Below, piece by piece: positions 44,144-55,609 of a stretch of DNA of 64,000 nt. Origin of the DNA: Oscarella lobularis (Eukaryota > Porifera > Homoscleromorpha > Homosclerophorida > Oscarellidae). Position numbers and translations under genes: made by a program. The stretch lies in the NCBI RefSeq assembly GCF_947507565.1, contig NC_089179.1:2125747-2189746 (forward strand). Direction: 5' to 3'. The notes beneath the pieces were generated by a model. That model worked only from the letters and a program-made list of their open reading frames with translations. It was not told where the DNA came from and ran no database searches. The stretch's first letter is position 1. The number at the start of each line of letters is the position of its first letter.

Positions 44144-45020
44144 GAGGAATAGGACCACCAAAATTGATGTTCAGATCACCCAAAACCAAAATGTCGGAAC
44201 TTAGCTGATAGGAATTCTCAACCAGTTCAGACAGCCTGTTCGCAAACAATGAAATCGATCCAGAGGGCGGTCGATAGCAGCAGGGGATGACAGTACGACG
44301 AGATGACTTAGCATGGAATTCAACGGAGATTGATTCCAATTCAGGCGACGGTTGAGGTAGAACATGTAGACAAAGTGTGCAATTACGACGATTAGAGGCA
44401 TAGATTGCCACACCTCCGCCGTGTCGTGTACGGTCCTTGCGCATAAGGCGGTAGCCAGATACAGTCAATTCACTATCAGTGATAGAGTGATCCACTTTAG
44501 TTTCTGAAAGTGTAAGAACATCGAGATCACATACGGAGAGAAGAAGTGAGACATAGTCCATCTTGGAAAGAAGACCATTAATATTGAGATGTGCAACAGA
44601 GTATCCGGAATGTCCAGATGTAAAGTTGCATAGCTCGTGAACAAGGGGTTGAAGCGTCAAACAGTCAGAGGAATTCGACTCAGAAGAAAAGTCAAATGAA
44701 GAAGAAAAGTCAGATGAAGACGACTGATCATCCATAGAGGAACGTTGACTGCCAAACGACGGGACGAAGAATGAGTCAGTTAACGGCGGAAGAGTGCATT
44801 TGCCGCAAGTCCAAGGGAACGAATCGGTGCCAAGCTGATTGTAGAGCGCAACAGAGATACGTTGACACTGAATGTGAAACCAGGTGTTACAGCTTCCACA
44901 CAGAATCCCACGTTGACTGGAACGGACGCTTTTTTCACAAACGCCACAAGGAAATTTGATCGGTCCGGGGTTTAACTCGATGTCTCCATAGGAGACAAGA
45001 AGCAGCAAAAAAAATTTCAT
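44144..45020 (-). CDS. LINE ORF: 2A-like leader, PHD finger, APE endonuclease (truncated)
   Basis: The ATG at 45020 (reverse) starts MKFFLLLLVSYGDIELNPGP, a hydrophobic leader ending in a canonical 2A-like sequence. A PHD finger follows (CGVCEKSV, GILCGSCNTWFHIQCQ, WTCGKC), then a serine-rich linker and an APE endonuclease with VAHLNINGL, LTLSETKV, RHGGGVAIYAS and LVLGDLNINF. The frame ends in the palindromic MITE, whose terminus supplies the TAG at about 44139-44141; reverse transcriptase is not present. Architecture fits L2/CR1-clade LINEs. Confidence 0.85.
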
Positions 45021-45110
45021 TCTCCAGCTGAGGAAGCGCAAATTTTGAGACCGAAGAGGAACGGTAAACGTCACAAGCGGTCTCGACTCTTCGCGTTTTC
45101 CTGCGTTGTA

Positions 45111-47005
45111 ATGCCTGAAAAATGTGTCGCAGCCAGTTTCAGCAACAGTAGAGAGCAGGGATTCTCACTTTCGCCTTTTCACGAGACCCTGGACTGCGGA
45201 AGAAGTGGATCTCGAACGTTCGGCGCACAAGAGCCGGCTGGACGGGCCCTAGTTTCAGATCCCGCTTGTGCATTGCTCACTCCGAAAAGAATTGCTTCGA
45301 AAAAGACAGTGTGATGTACGCGAAGCTCGGTCTCGGCTCTAAAAGAACTCGTCTTAAGCCAGACGATTTTCCCACCATTTTTAAACGCGTCTCCAAAAAA
45401 TCTTCTCCTGTAAAGAGAAAGCGTTCAGCATTCGAAAAACGCGAAAGAGCTAGGGTCTCTGATTATAGCACTTCCAGTACGTAAATGCTTTCCTTTTGGT
45501 AGATGGTAGAAGAAATCTTGGGGCATGATGAACAAGAATCTGAAGACATCCCTGGCAGCGGCGAACAGTTAGACGACTGTTTTGACGTTGTAGTGCAGTG
45601 CTTGCCGCACATGATCAGTCAAGGTGAACAGTAAATGTTGGTACATCGTTGGTATGAACTGTCAGTCTTACTACGATGTCAGACGTCATTTTTACCTGTT
45701 TCTACGAGCGATGCTTCCGTTCAGTGCACTGCTCACTGATTCCATCGAGTTTTTGCCCGATGTTGATTCTTCGTCTGGTGCTGAAGAAGACGATAATAGC
45801 TCCACTGATATTGTTGATGTCAATGACCTGGAAGCGTCTCTCTACGAACCGGAAGATTCATCGTCTGAAACACCGTCTTTGTAGGTTTTAGCCAATTTTT
45901 TACCTCATACTTTTTACCATTTAAAGGTCTAACACTTTTTCGTACCGTGAAACGAAATACATTGTTTTTGAAGCGTGCCTTCAGCTCTTCCAGACCTGTA
46001 CCCACTGTCATGCAAAGGACGTAAAGGTTCAAATCATCCAAGAGACTATTTGTAGCGATTGCTTCGACGCCTAGGCAAACGTAGCCTGCCGAAATCATGT
46101 CATTTCTCCAACTGGAGAGAGCCGACTCAATATCTCCTTCGTGGTGCTGAACTAAGTGCTGTCAAAGAGGCAGAAAAACTTAATTAGTACCGTCATTGCT
46201 CTCTTAGAACGTGAAATTTTTCTTTGTCGAAGCTGCCCTTTTCTTGATCAGGCTCTTTTCAAATGTAAAGAAGCCATTTGGATCGGCGGAAGTGTAGTCA
46301 CAGTGACTGCAGCAGCTGTCGTCTTCTTGCTCGTCTTCAGTGTACGTCTCTAGAGATGAGGGAACGTAGAAACTTCCTTTTGCATTTTGTTTCGCGTATA
46401 AGCGAACGAACGGACTTGTCCACGTCTCGACCGTGAAGACTTTTAAGGCTGTAGAGTAGAACGGCAGTTGAGGAATGTTCATCACGACCGGCTCTGCCGA
46501 ACTTCTGCAAATGTTCCTATTATGTCATGTGCATACCAGAGTAGTCTACCTGAAAAAGTTGACAAAATTTGCTCACACTGGCGCTTTAGAAGTCTTCAAC
46601 AATGTTTTCTTGAAATATGCCCCCAAAAGGATTCATTTCAGCTACAAGACGATGTTAGCGAGGCTACGGCTGGCAGTGCTCGATCAAAACAGTAACATCA
46701 AGCAAGAACTAACGCAAACAAAAACAAATCGAGACGGATCAAAACGGTACAAGGAGTGGAGCAAACGAAAGAAGGAATGGACCATTAAAGAAATGCACTC
46801 TAACAAGTCAACTGATTTCATACATGACTTGGCCCACGGCGTGGTGAAAAGACGAGAAAATGACACCGCATCGTTTCTGCACAGAAGAACAGCCCTTCCG
46901 ATTCCTGCCGTGGTGCTGATGAATCTCGCACAAAAGCCGAAACCCTCAAAGCAAGAAACCGTCAGGCAACATCAAAGCCGATTTACACTAAACGAATTAT
47001 TATGA
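45111..47005 (+). pseudogene. Kolobok-like THAP transposase, decayed
   Basis: ATG 45111 starts MPEKCVAASF with the THAP zinc finger, but the second cysteine is Phe. After a one-base shift near 45172 the finger continues RDPGLRKKWISNV, LCIAHSEKNCFEKD and LKPDDFPTIFKR. An intron-like GTAAAT...TTGGTAG leads to an acidic stretch. Near 45960-46090 comes KYIVFEACLQLFQTCTHCHA, a CxxC block, and at 46540-47005 TKFAHTGALEVFNNVFLKYA, RIHFSYKTMLARLRLAVLDQ, resembling the CHTGxLExxxxxxLKYCxKRxHFxY region of Kolobok-type transposases. Intermediate parts are missing or frameshifted. The Kolobok label is from motif memory; a related THAP-transposase group is possible. Confidence 0.6.
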
Positions 47006-47307
47006 AATTATTAGTATTACAGTTATAGTACTGCATGCGCTTAAATTCCTGATGCCTAAATAGGCCATTGAAAACCCCTTTCGTCGTCGGCTTGTCGGTG
47101 AGTATCGTCAATGTGTGGTTCAGCATACCCAACGTAATTTCCATCCGGCTCAGGAAAATGCTCACGAATTTTGAGCACAACGCACGATGGTAAAACAACT
47201 CGGTTACCTCTGTCTAGCCATAGATAAAAGAGAAAGAGATTGGCAACTCGCGTTATCACGTGAGAATTGGGGTCGTCTAAGTGTGTCCCGGTGTGCGTCC
47301 CGTTACA

Positions 47308-47892
47308 ATGAACGCCTTCGTCGCCGCTCTAGACAGCGTTCTCGCCGAGGAAATAGCTTCCCGCGGATGACCAAGATGGGATTCGGTTTAGGCATCATGC
47401 CGCAAGGTCTACGACATGGCGTCAACACCGGCTGTTACAACTGCGGCTCTTTTGATTGTTTCGGCCATCGAATCATGCGTATCCGGCATCAGCGACGCTA
47501 AAAGCGTGGCGTTTCGCCGGGAGAAAGCGTTCGCCTTGTTCCATGAAGTTGCCATCACCGTCCTTCCTTTATACTGGGAAACGATATTGTTGAGTGTCGG
47601 CGACGTGAATGCAGACCGACTTTTTACGCAGTCTGTCAACCAGAAGGTTTTTGATGCTGTTTTCGGGAAAAGAATGACTGGAGGCGATGTGAGGGACGAA
47701 TTGGCACCGAGTATGAGTGACACGGAAACGAACGCCCTCCGTTACATGTGCGGTTATGTTCCCTTTGCCCTACTGAAGAAATATCGGGCATTGGGAAAGG
47801 AAGAAGGCAGCGCCAAACGTATTAAAGTCGCTCATCACTTGAATGCTTTTTCTAGAATTCGAACGTCTAAAACTATACAAACTCGGTTATAG
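47308..47892 (+). pseudogene. Family A protein, copy 2 (uncharacterised)
   Basis: Starts MNAFVAALDSVLAEEIASRG, closely matching MEDFEAALDVFL of copy 1, then a TGA and frame change; the second frame reads AVTTAALLIVSAIESCVSGI, FHEVAITVLPLYWETILLS and ETNALRYMCGYVPFALLKKY. It ends at TAG 47890-47892, with the C-terminal half of copy 1 (SWLEQYKREK region) missing. Upstream GAGATTGGCAACTCG and ATCACGTGAG match the upstream of copy 1, so promoter and gene were copied together. Confidence 0.55.
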
Positions 47893-49250
47893 CGCTACCT
47901 AAAATGAATAATTAAAGTCTTGATCGAGTTCCCATTGATTTTCCGCAATAAAATCCGTGAAAAAAGTAGCCACTTATACTTTTTCTTGTTTTAGTATTTC
48001 AGCATCATGTAACTTTTACTTACAATGAAGCAGATATTCAACTGCTTGGGTCAGACTAGTTCATGTGAAAATAGACGATAACAACTATCATTACTGAGAG
48101 GCCAATAATAAATATGAGAAGCAACAACAGCCTAATGTTTGAAATATCCCTCAATATTTGCGCCGTCGGCGTTGAAGTTCTATTAGATCTTGTGGTTGCA
48201 GAAGGAGAAGCAGCTCCACACTCATTTTGTGTCGACGCAGCTTAAAGTTTTCTCCTAAGAGCAGGGAAGTCAATGTCAACAGTTGGTGCACACTGCATGG
48301 AAGTGGCTAGAGGTTTGGATCATTAACAGTGGACGACGTGCACAAAAGTGTCTGATTCTAAGCGGTTGCGAGAGTCTACTGCAAAAAGAAGGTCTGCAAC
48401 GTATGATCATGGTGAAGCCGAGAACGACTGCGAATGCTTTATTTTCGCTTTACGACGAGAAATTAGGCCCTTGTTGCCGACGTGCGTCGCTTGAATGTCA
48501 AATAGAAAGACTACGACTCAAACGTTTGATTCCTTTGTAGACTTGGGGTCCGTCGTGTATTTGCGTTCCGTATCCTTCGCAAGCGTACAAAACACATTTG
48601 ATGGCTGAATTCTGAGTGAAGTCAAACAAATTTAAAACGCTTGCTTCAACGAATTTTACGCTATGCTCGATATACTTTTATTCAAACACTCAACTTTTAA
48701 AACATTAAATAATTTCTGTTCACAGGAAATGCGCATAACACGCACGATATTAAAAAATGCGAGGAAGCGAGACTTAATAGAACCTAGCAACATTTATAAA
48801 TTAGATTCGTAATAGTCTAAGGAAGAAGGTTATCAGCGAATTTGTTTCCATACCAACGAAATAAAAGACTTAGGCTTACTTAAAAGTAAGAAATCGCAAC
48901 GTACGGCTCACCGTGTATTCGCGGGTCTTCGAAACTGTTTCTCTCTTGTTGAATCGCTGCATTTCGGTCACTTTTTGGGTATCAACATTCATTTACTTAG
49001 TCAAGCAAACCGGAAGTGAACTGTAATCAACATTTAGACACCCAAAACGCAAAGGATTATGCGCAAACACAACCAAGTAAACTGCCAGCGGCGTCGTAAC
49101 TTACCTAAAGTGTGATGTTCGTGAAAACAATTTCGATGGATGCTATGCAAAGATGCACGTCGCACGCTGTGCACCGAGTGTACACTTCGTGACGGAAATT
49201 TCCGTCTTTCAGTCGTCGCGTTTTCTAGCTGCCGCGGACGCAGTGACGAA
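47893..49250. other. No gene recognised
   Basis: One 85-codon frame at 48283-48540 has no recognisable motif. The rest is AT-rich. A CACGCTGTGC-type stretch near 49160 has no partner. Confidence 0.3.
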
Positions 49251-49257
49251 GTTCTCC

Positions 49258-51290
49258 CTAGGAAATCAAAAGATGTGAAAGTGAAGCGTCGAGCCTTTTG
49301 TCCATAAGTTCCCTCTTTCTACCTCTTTGTTTCTTCCCCAAAAATTTCCGATGAGAGCAACGCCAAGTTGAAGACGAATAGAGCGTAAATCTCTTTCGCT
49401 CTTCCTCTTTCAGTAGGATTTGGGTAGAGCCGTCTTTCCACAATGAAAACGTTCAATACCGGGGCTTCAAGCAAATAGAAAGCAATCCTTTGCCAGGGTT
49501 TTCTTTGTTTTTCGTCCAACGTTGTAAAGAGGCGTTATTTGCTCGCCCTTGTCGACGCCCCTCATGTTGGCAATATAAAGCTCTTAACGAGGGGGACACT
49601 CAACATAGCTGTAATTCTGAACATCTTGTCATGACGTTGTAGGAAATGTTCCGTCTTCGAGCCTAGGAGCATGGGCAGTCGACAAAAAATACGAAAGGCC
49701 TGTCAAAACGCGCATGCCATCAGGTGTTGTCTGGAAAGATACAGATAAAAATTCTTAGTACATCTTTTTTCGGCAACGCTCAAAGTAGCTTTGGAAATTT
49801 TTTCGGTGAGGCCGAACAGTGCCACAGCAATAGATTTGTCCTACAAAAGATCGAATAGAGTAGGCGACGAGTAATAGTTATCCGTGTACAAAATATGACC
49901 TTTCCCCTCCATACCCTTCATCAAATCCAAGTCAATTTGAGTCGGCAATCCGTGTTTACCTGTAGCTGCTTTCTTTCCGGTGTAATTGTCAAATTTGTAG
50001 ACGTAATCCGTAGACGCGTCGGCCATAATAAACACCTGTATCAATCCGTAGCAAATTTATTCTAAATGTCTGTTGTCATACCTTGATTCCCCATTTAGTT
50101 GGCTTGTCTTTTATGTACTGTTTGTAACCGAGACGTCTTTCGTACGGAATCATTGCCTCGTCAGTGGTTATTTCCCGTCGTAAGCCATTTTAAATGATAT
50201 TTGCAAAAGGTCGATCAATGGCCGCCACTTCTGCAATTTGTCGTAGGCGGGATCGTCTCTTGGTAATTCGTTCCCTGGATCAACAACGTGAAAAAATCTT
50301 AGGATTTGCCAAAACCTATGTAAATGTTTTGGTAAAAATAAATCTGCATCTACGCAAATACCTTGTCATATTCATAATTTTTGACAAAGATCATTTCCAA
50401 ATTGGTATAGGATTTTGTCAGTAATCCTAAATCGAAGGAAATCTCATATAACCCATGAGTATCAGGAGACCAAAAAATGCCTTCATCACCTACGCAAAAT
50501 TTGTAATAAATAATGTTATTTGATAGTCTGTTTTACCTCGACGGGAACTGGGCTCCACGGTCGTTGGCCTTGTTGTCCTGCATTTTTGGCCACAACATTC
50601 CAATTTATGTTGCAATTGCCACACCACTTCCGTGAAAAATAGACTAAAACATCTAAATAATAATAGTGTAAATATTTTTTGCATAGAAAATGTTATTTAC
50701 GTCATGACATCGACTTCTTCAGCAAAGACTCGTGCAAGACCAGATTGAGACGAGTACTCGACTCTGTCAACGCTCTCCCAAACCTCTCTCCACTCGTCGG
50801 AATCGTCGGATTTTTGTCGTCAATTTTGGCAGCTTCCGCTGGTTGCTCGTCGTCAACGGCCTCCCCTGCCTCTTCATCAAGACATCGCTGGTGCTCTCGG
50901 CCTCGACATGCATTTATTGTCGTCGCCATCGGTTCCCCGGCCATTTCGAACTAAAACGGAAATTCGTTTGAGAGTCGAAAGGTATCCGCCTTCTTTTTTA
51001 CAGTCCAAAAAGGCGATATTCTTGACCGAAGATGGCCTCGCGGTCTTCGTCCGTTCCGTTTTTAACCGCTTCGACAACGCTTTGGTCGCCTTAAAAAATA
51101 TTTGAGACAAAAGAATCCCGGGGGCCCCAAACCAAAAACGGTCGATCGAAGAAGCTGTTTCTCACTTTCCGAAGGCTCGACTTGTCGTTCCACGTCTTCG
51201 TAGTCATCAGAACTGTCTTCGTACAAAGCGCAAGCCAGAAAAGAACCGGCGCAAACAGCCGCAGCACGTCGCAAGTGTTAGCGAGCAACC
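49258..51290 (-). pseudogene. piggyBac-like transposase, several exons
   Basis: The reverse strand begins near 51290 with an acidic N-terminal part (YEDSSDDYEDVERQVEPSES). The core is clear: TTDEAMIPYERRLGYKQYIK (first Asp, near 50150), a GTATGA...TACAG intron, VFIMADASTDYVYKFDNYTG, ILYTDNYYSSPTLFDLL (second Asp, near 49870), then IANMRGVDKGEQITPLYN and PWQRIAFYLLEAPVLNVFIV. These match the DDE_Tnp_1_7 domain. Frame changes occur near 49520 and 49640, and the final cysteine-rich domain is unclear. No TTAA flank was identified. Confidence 0.7.
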
Positions 51291-51299
51291 ATTTTGGAT

Positions 51300-54000
51300 A
51301 CGCCCTTGGAGTCCTTAATTACCAAAACAACACGACAAGTCACTTTACGTAAATCGAACCCTTTATTGCTATATTACTAAAGTACGCTAAGCCTGTACAG
51401 CCGCCAGTGGTGTGACTTGGGCCTGTGATAAGATAAGAGTTAAGCTTTTGGAGCGAATTGTTCTTTCCTTTCGTGTATGCTTCAACATCAATAATTAGTA
51501 CTGCTTGCATTGCTGACTAAAAATATTGCGTTGTGTTGTTTGGCTGACTGTCACCTCTGCTAAGAAAATCGGGCGTACAAGCTTTGGTCGTCGTGGAGAA
51601 AACCACGTCTGGCTGGAACTGAGTTTTCGTTTTCTCTCTTTTGAAGATTTAAACCAGATTCAAAGTTACTGGTAGCTGGAGGGCACTTGTGTAAAAGCTG
51701 GTGTCCTATCTCTGCAGTTGCATTATCATAAACAATTCAATAATTTATTAATCAACCAATTAATACACTTTGGGCATCTGTACTCACCTGCCCTTTCAGT
51801 AATGCAAAGAACGTTTTCGAAAAATTCCAAAAATAGCTTGGGAAAGAATGACATCCCAATTTGTTTGATAATTCCAAACCAGGAGCATCCGGATTATTTA
51901 AAATAGTAGAGATCCTCGGCCTTCACCGTCCATAGGTGACAACTCTTTCACGCACCGTGCATATATCTGCTTATCAACAAACAGAAAATGAATTGGATTC
52001 TTGAGTGCACATGTTAGACAAAATGGCAACTACCGTACACATGGGGACACAATACAACGAATCTAGATAGCTTTGAAGCTTTTCGTAAGATGTAAAATAA
52101 AATAAAAAAATGAAATTTAAAGCTGTTTACGTGCACATTATCAGAACTTTGCAGCTCAAATGCTGGCTACGACGATGGAGGAAGCACCGACGGCAAACAC
52201 TATTGTCTACGCCCAGAGAAAAAAGAAAGCAGTAAGACTCTTTGGCAAACAAAAGGCAAGACCCTCGTAGACGTAGTCCTGCGGTGACGCTCGTCAAACC
52301 CGTTCGATGGACACTTCGGAAAAGGCAATTGCTCTGACACGATTCGTCCTAAACTAACTGTATTCTTTTTCTCCGTATATATATTCTAGAGTTGAGTGAA
52401 TGCAAGACACAGTGATGCTAACTTAGCGCGACAACGTGAAAGCGAATCCAGTTCTTAGCCTAACGAAATGTATTACATGTCTGACGTTACCAAGCAGCTC
52501 TTTGCAGGAAAACGTCTGCTGGCAAAGCGCGTTGCAATTTGTCGGACGCAATGTTTTAGGGGCGTATTTAGAAATCGAAAGGGGGTGTGCTTTGTTGCAC
52601 GCGTGACGAGCCAAACATTTATACAGCCACTCCTACTGAAATTTGATTTTTTACTTACTTAGCGAATTTTACTGCCATTGCTAAACTTTTTCGTGAACTC
52701 CCATTCCGCAAGCAAGCTAGTGCATTTACCTGACACATGCAACACCACTTCCGACCGAAAAGGGCTTCAGAATCACGGCGGTGCAAAGAAAACGCAGTGC
52801 GCAAAAACCATTCATAGACAGAAATTTCATGCCTATGAATAACTCCATGCGTACTGCGTAAGATTAGTTCTTCGCTTAGGCATGCCACTGAACTTTGCAT
52901 TCGTTTTTTAAGATACTGAGGGGGCGCTTAAGCACCCGAAGCCTCATGTTTTATGTTTTCTTTGCGAAGGTAGCCTTTTGAGAGGTACGGCGGCGGTGCG
53001 TTCGATGATGGGGTAGGTAGGTTTTCAGGACAATAGGCCGTCTCATTGCATGACCATGAAAGTTAATCAATTGGAACGTTTGGGAGCATGTTGTGGTGTG
53101 ACTAGGACTAGAGCACGTTACCTTAGATGTCTGTTATATGTTCTGTCTGATCACAAATAGACTTACTCGGCATCTTACCCACACACATGTGAAGATAGGT
53201 ACCAGGCCAATTTTAGGTGAGAAAGTTTGTGGAACAGGCCTGGGTCCGAGGCTATGCATCCGGTACGTCATCGGCAGCATAGGTTGCGTCGGGTAAACGT
53301 AACTTGTTGCTGTATTTGGGAGAGAGACTGTTCTGGCATCCTGCTTCGGACAGTGAAAACACAAGCTCGACCTTTGAATCGTTCTCCTGATCTCACTTTT
53401 CACGGCGGCGACAACCGCGGGGTTCTTGGCCCGCAAAAGCTTTATGATCTTCCTTTGCTTATCGAATTAACTTGGCCTCCGATTAGCTTTTTTGCCCAAC
53501 GTTGACGACAGGATCGGACGACGCTCAAAAACGGCTCTTTCTTTTTCAGTTCAGTTTTCTTATGCTTCTGCAAGGGTCAAAGGCGCGTCCCTCTCCGTCT
53601 TCAATTGGAAATCTGGCCGGAGTTCAACGGTGTACCGCAGCACGATCGACGAGAGGGTGTGCCCTGCACCGCCTAGCAAATGGTTGACCAATAACCAGTG
53701 CCTCAAATGCCAACATTTACAAAGGCCAGCATCATCCAAGAGCCTACAAGGCCACAAGTGATTATGCTGAGAGGCTGTCTCTGCTGTATCTAAGAAACCT
53801 GCGATCAATGGTCATCGAAACAAAATTTACCGCTGCGAACTCTAAGGGAACGAGTCGGTAAAAACGCTTGTTTCCTTCTCAGACAAGCGCCACAAGCCGT
53901 TGCTTTACCAATTTTTTCGGAAGTATGGAAAGAAGACCGTTGTGTAAACAAGCGGTAGCTTGATGAAGCATTGTTGGCCTTGTCCGCCCAGCATGGGGTA
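51300..54000. other. No gene recognised
   Basis: Several frames of 60-100 codons on both strands (for example 53134-53436 minus, 53227-53761 plus) overlap each other and match nothing I know. No transposon terminus was found. Confidence 0.3.
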
Positions 54001-54196
54001 CTCTTAGGATACCCAGGCGGCGGTATATGTAAGTAGCGCCCGCCATCGTGCGCCCGCCATACGATGGCGGCTTCTTGTTGACGTATCGTCCCCGCGAGGT
54101 GGTAGCATCAACAACGAGATCTCTCCCGAGGCGTTCCCTACATGTATCCTTCCTGAGTCTACGTAGACGAGGAAATCCGCTTCTTTATGGTTGCGA

Positions 54197-54583
54197 TCAT
54201 TTTCTCGGAAATCGCCTACGCACTGCTTTAAGCGGCGAACTGGACTGATACATTCCACTCCACGCAGGACCGCTGCTTTTTTCGTCGTCTTCGTCGATTT
54301 GGAGAAGGCGTCGAATAGGACGTGGAGCGTTGTCTTCTTCTTTTTGTCGTCGTAGAGGTGCTTGGGATTCGCTCCGCTGTCGACGAGCGCTACGATTCGT
54401 TTCGCCTGGCCTTCGGCGAAGTTTCGCAGTTCGTTTCGAAGAGACGTTTGAGAATCGGCGCCTTTGGTAAGAGCGGTTGGATTCGTGAATGTCGTCCATG
54501 GCTTCGTCGACGTGCGAGGTCTCTTCGGGCATTGAGGAGCCGTTCGAAAGACTTATGAGGTCAATAGCGTCATCGCTTGCCAT
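54197..54583 (-). CDS. Hypothetical protein, charged
   Basis: ATG at 54583 (reverse) opens MASDDAIDLISLSNGSSMPE, followed by Arg-rich sequence (RRQRSESQAPLRRQKEED). The overlapping frame at 54004-54258 (LVYVDSGRIHVGNASGEI) could be its continuation after a one-base shift. No domain recognised. GC-rich codon use is like that of the ankyrin gene nearby. Confidence 0.3.
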   Translation of the reverse strand: MASDDAIDLISLSNGSSMPEETSHVDEAMDDIHESNRSYQRRRFSNVSSKRTAKLRRRPGETNRSARRQRSESQAPLRRQKEEDNAPRPIRRLLQIDEDDEKSSGPAWSGMYQSSSPLKAVRRRFPRK

Positions 54584-54610
54584 CGCACGCGTTTCTGCCG
54601 AAGTGTGAGA

Positions 54611-55600
54611 CAGTGGCGTAACCAGAGGTATTTTTTGGGTGGGCAGAGGGGTCTGGGGGCGAAGCCCCCAGCCGCTTTAGGTATGTGGGCGTAGTCAGTT
54701 CAAATTTTTATTGCCTTAATACATGAGTGCAAAAGTGTTCCTGTGGTGTCAACAATAATTACTTAAGAAAAAGCTAGTCGTCTGTTTTTATCTAAAGTAG
54801 CATATTCTGTTAGGATATCTTCTAAATTTACTCTTTTAGCCAGTTCCCATTCAATTGAAATAGTTGCGAGATCGGCTAGCCTTGTTTCTGTCATAGTTGA
54901 CCTAAGGTGCGTTTTAATCCGTTTTAGAGCGGAGAATGAACGCTCGCACTCGGCCGTTGATACGCAGATTGTCATAGCTATTTTGACCAGTTTAGTTAAT
55001 TCCGGATAATCATCTTTCAATTTCCGGAAGTAGTGAAAGAAGAAAGTCGCTTGTATCCGGAGCCTCCTTAAATGCTGTAGTCTTTTTAGCTAATTCTACT
55101 TCCACATTAAGGGCCTCTTTGCTTAGGGCTTATATTTCGCAGAAGGGCTGCAGTACCGAAAACTCATTTAACTGCAGAAACAATTTGACTTTGGACTGCA
55201 GCCTTGAACACCACGCATTATTTGAAGATTGTTCGAGTCAAAACGTCAATTAAGTTCAGACACAAAAACATCTAGAACAGCAAAATAGACTGCTTTATAG
55301 ATACTTTTGCTATTCCGATGAAGTCGACGATGTCCACCCGTTGTTTCAGTGACAACATATGAATCAAGTCGACGAGGAGTGTTTCTTTCTCTCACTTCCA
55401 TTTGTCTTATGCCAATGTCGCATGCATCAGTGAGACGATTCATTTGTTCGTAGACTTCAGCCCATTGTTCGTCGCTACGATATTCGGCTAATACATCTTT
55501 GGTTGCTGAAACTAAATCAACTGCTGCAGCAAGGTCAATGTCTTTAGCTTGAAGTTGGTCAGAAAGACTTTTAGCATTTAAGCACTTATTCAAAAATGAT
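54611..55600 (-). mobile_element. hAT remnant, 3' half
   Basis: The end CAGTGGCGTAACCAGAGG at 54611 is a standard hAT terminus, with GGGGGCGAAGCCCCC just inside. Reverse-strand frames give the dimerisation domain (VSTAECERSFSALKRIKTHL, 55020-54763, with the catalytic Glu) and upstream LNAKSLSDQLQAKDIDLAAA. The middle is frameshifted, and the 5' half, including both catalytic Asp residues, is missing because the ankyrin exon begins at 55610. Confidence 0.7.
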
Positions 55601-55609
55601 TAATTAACT

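Noticed and set aside
52420-52900. Short ORFs on both strands near 52.5 kb
   Set aside because: 60-80 codons, overlapping, no motif.
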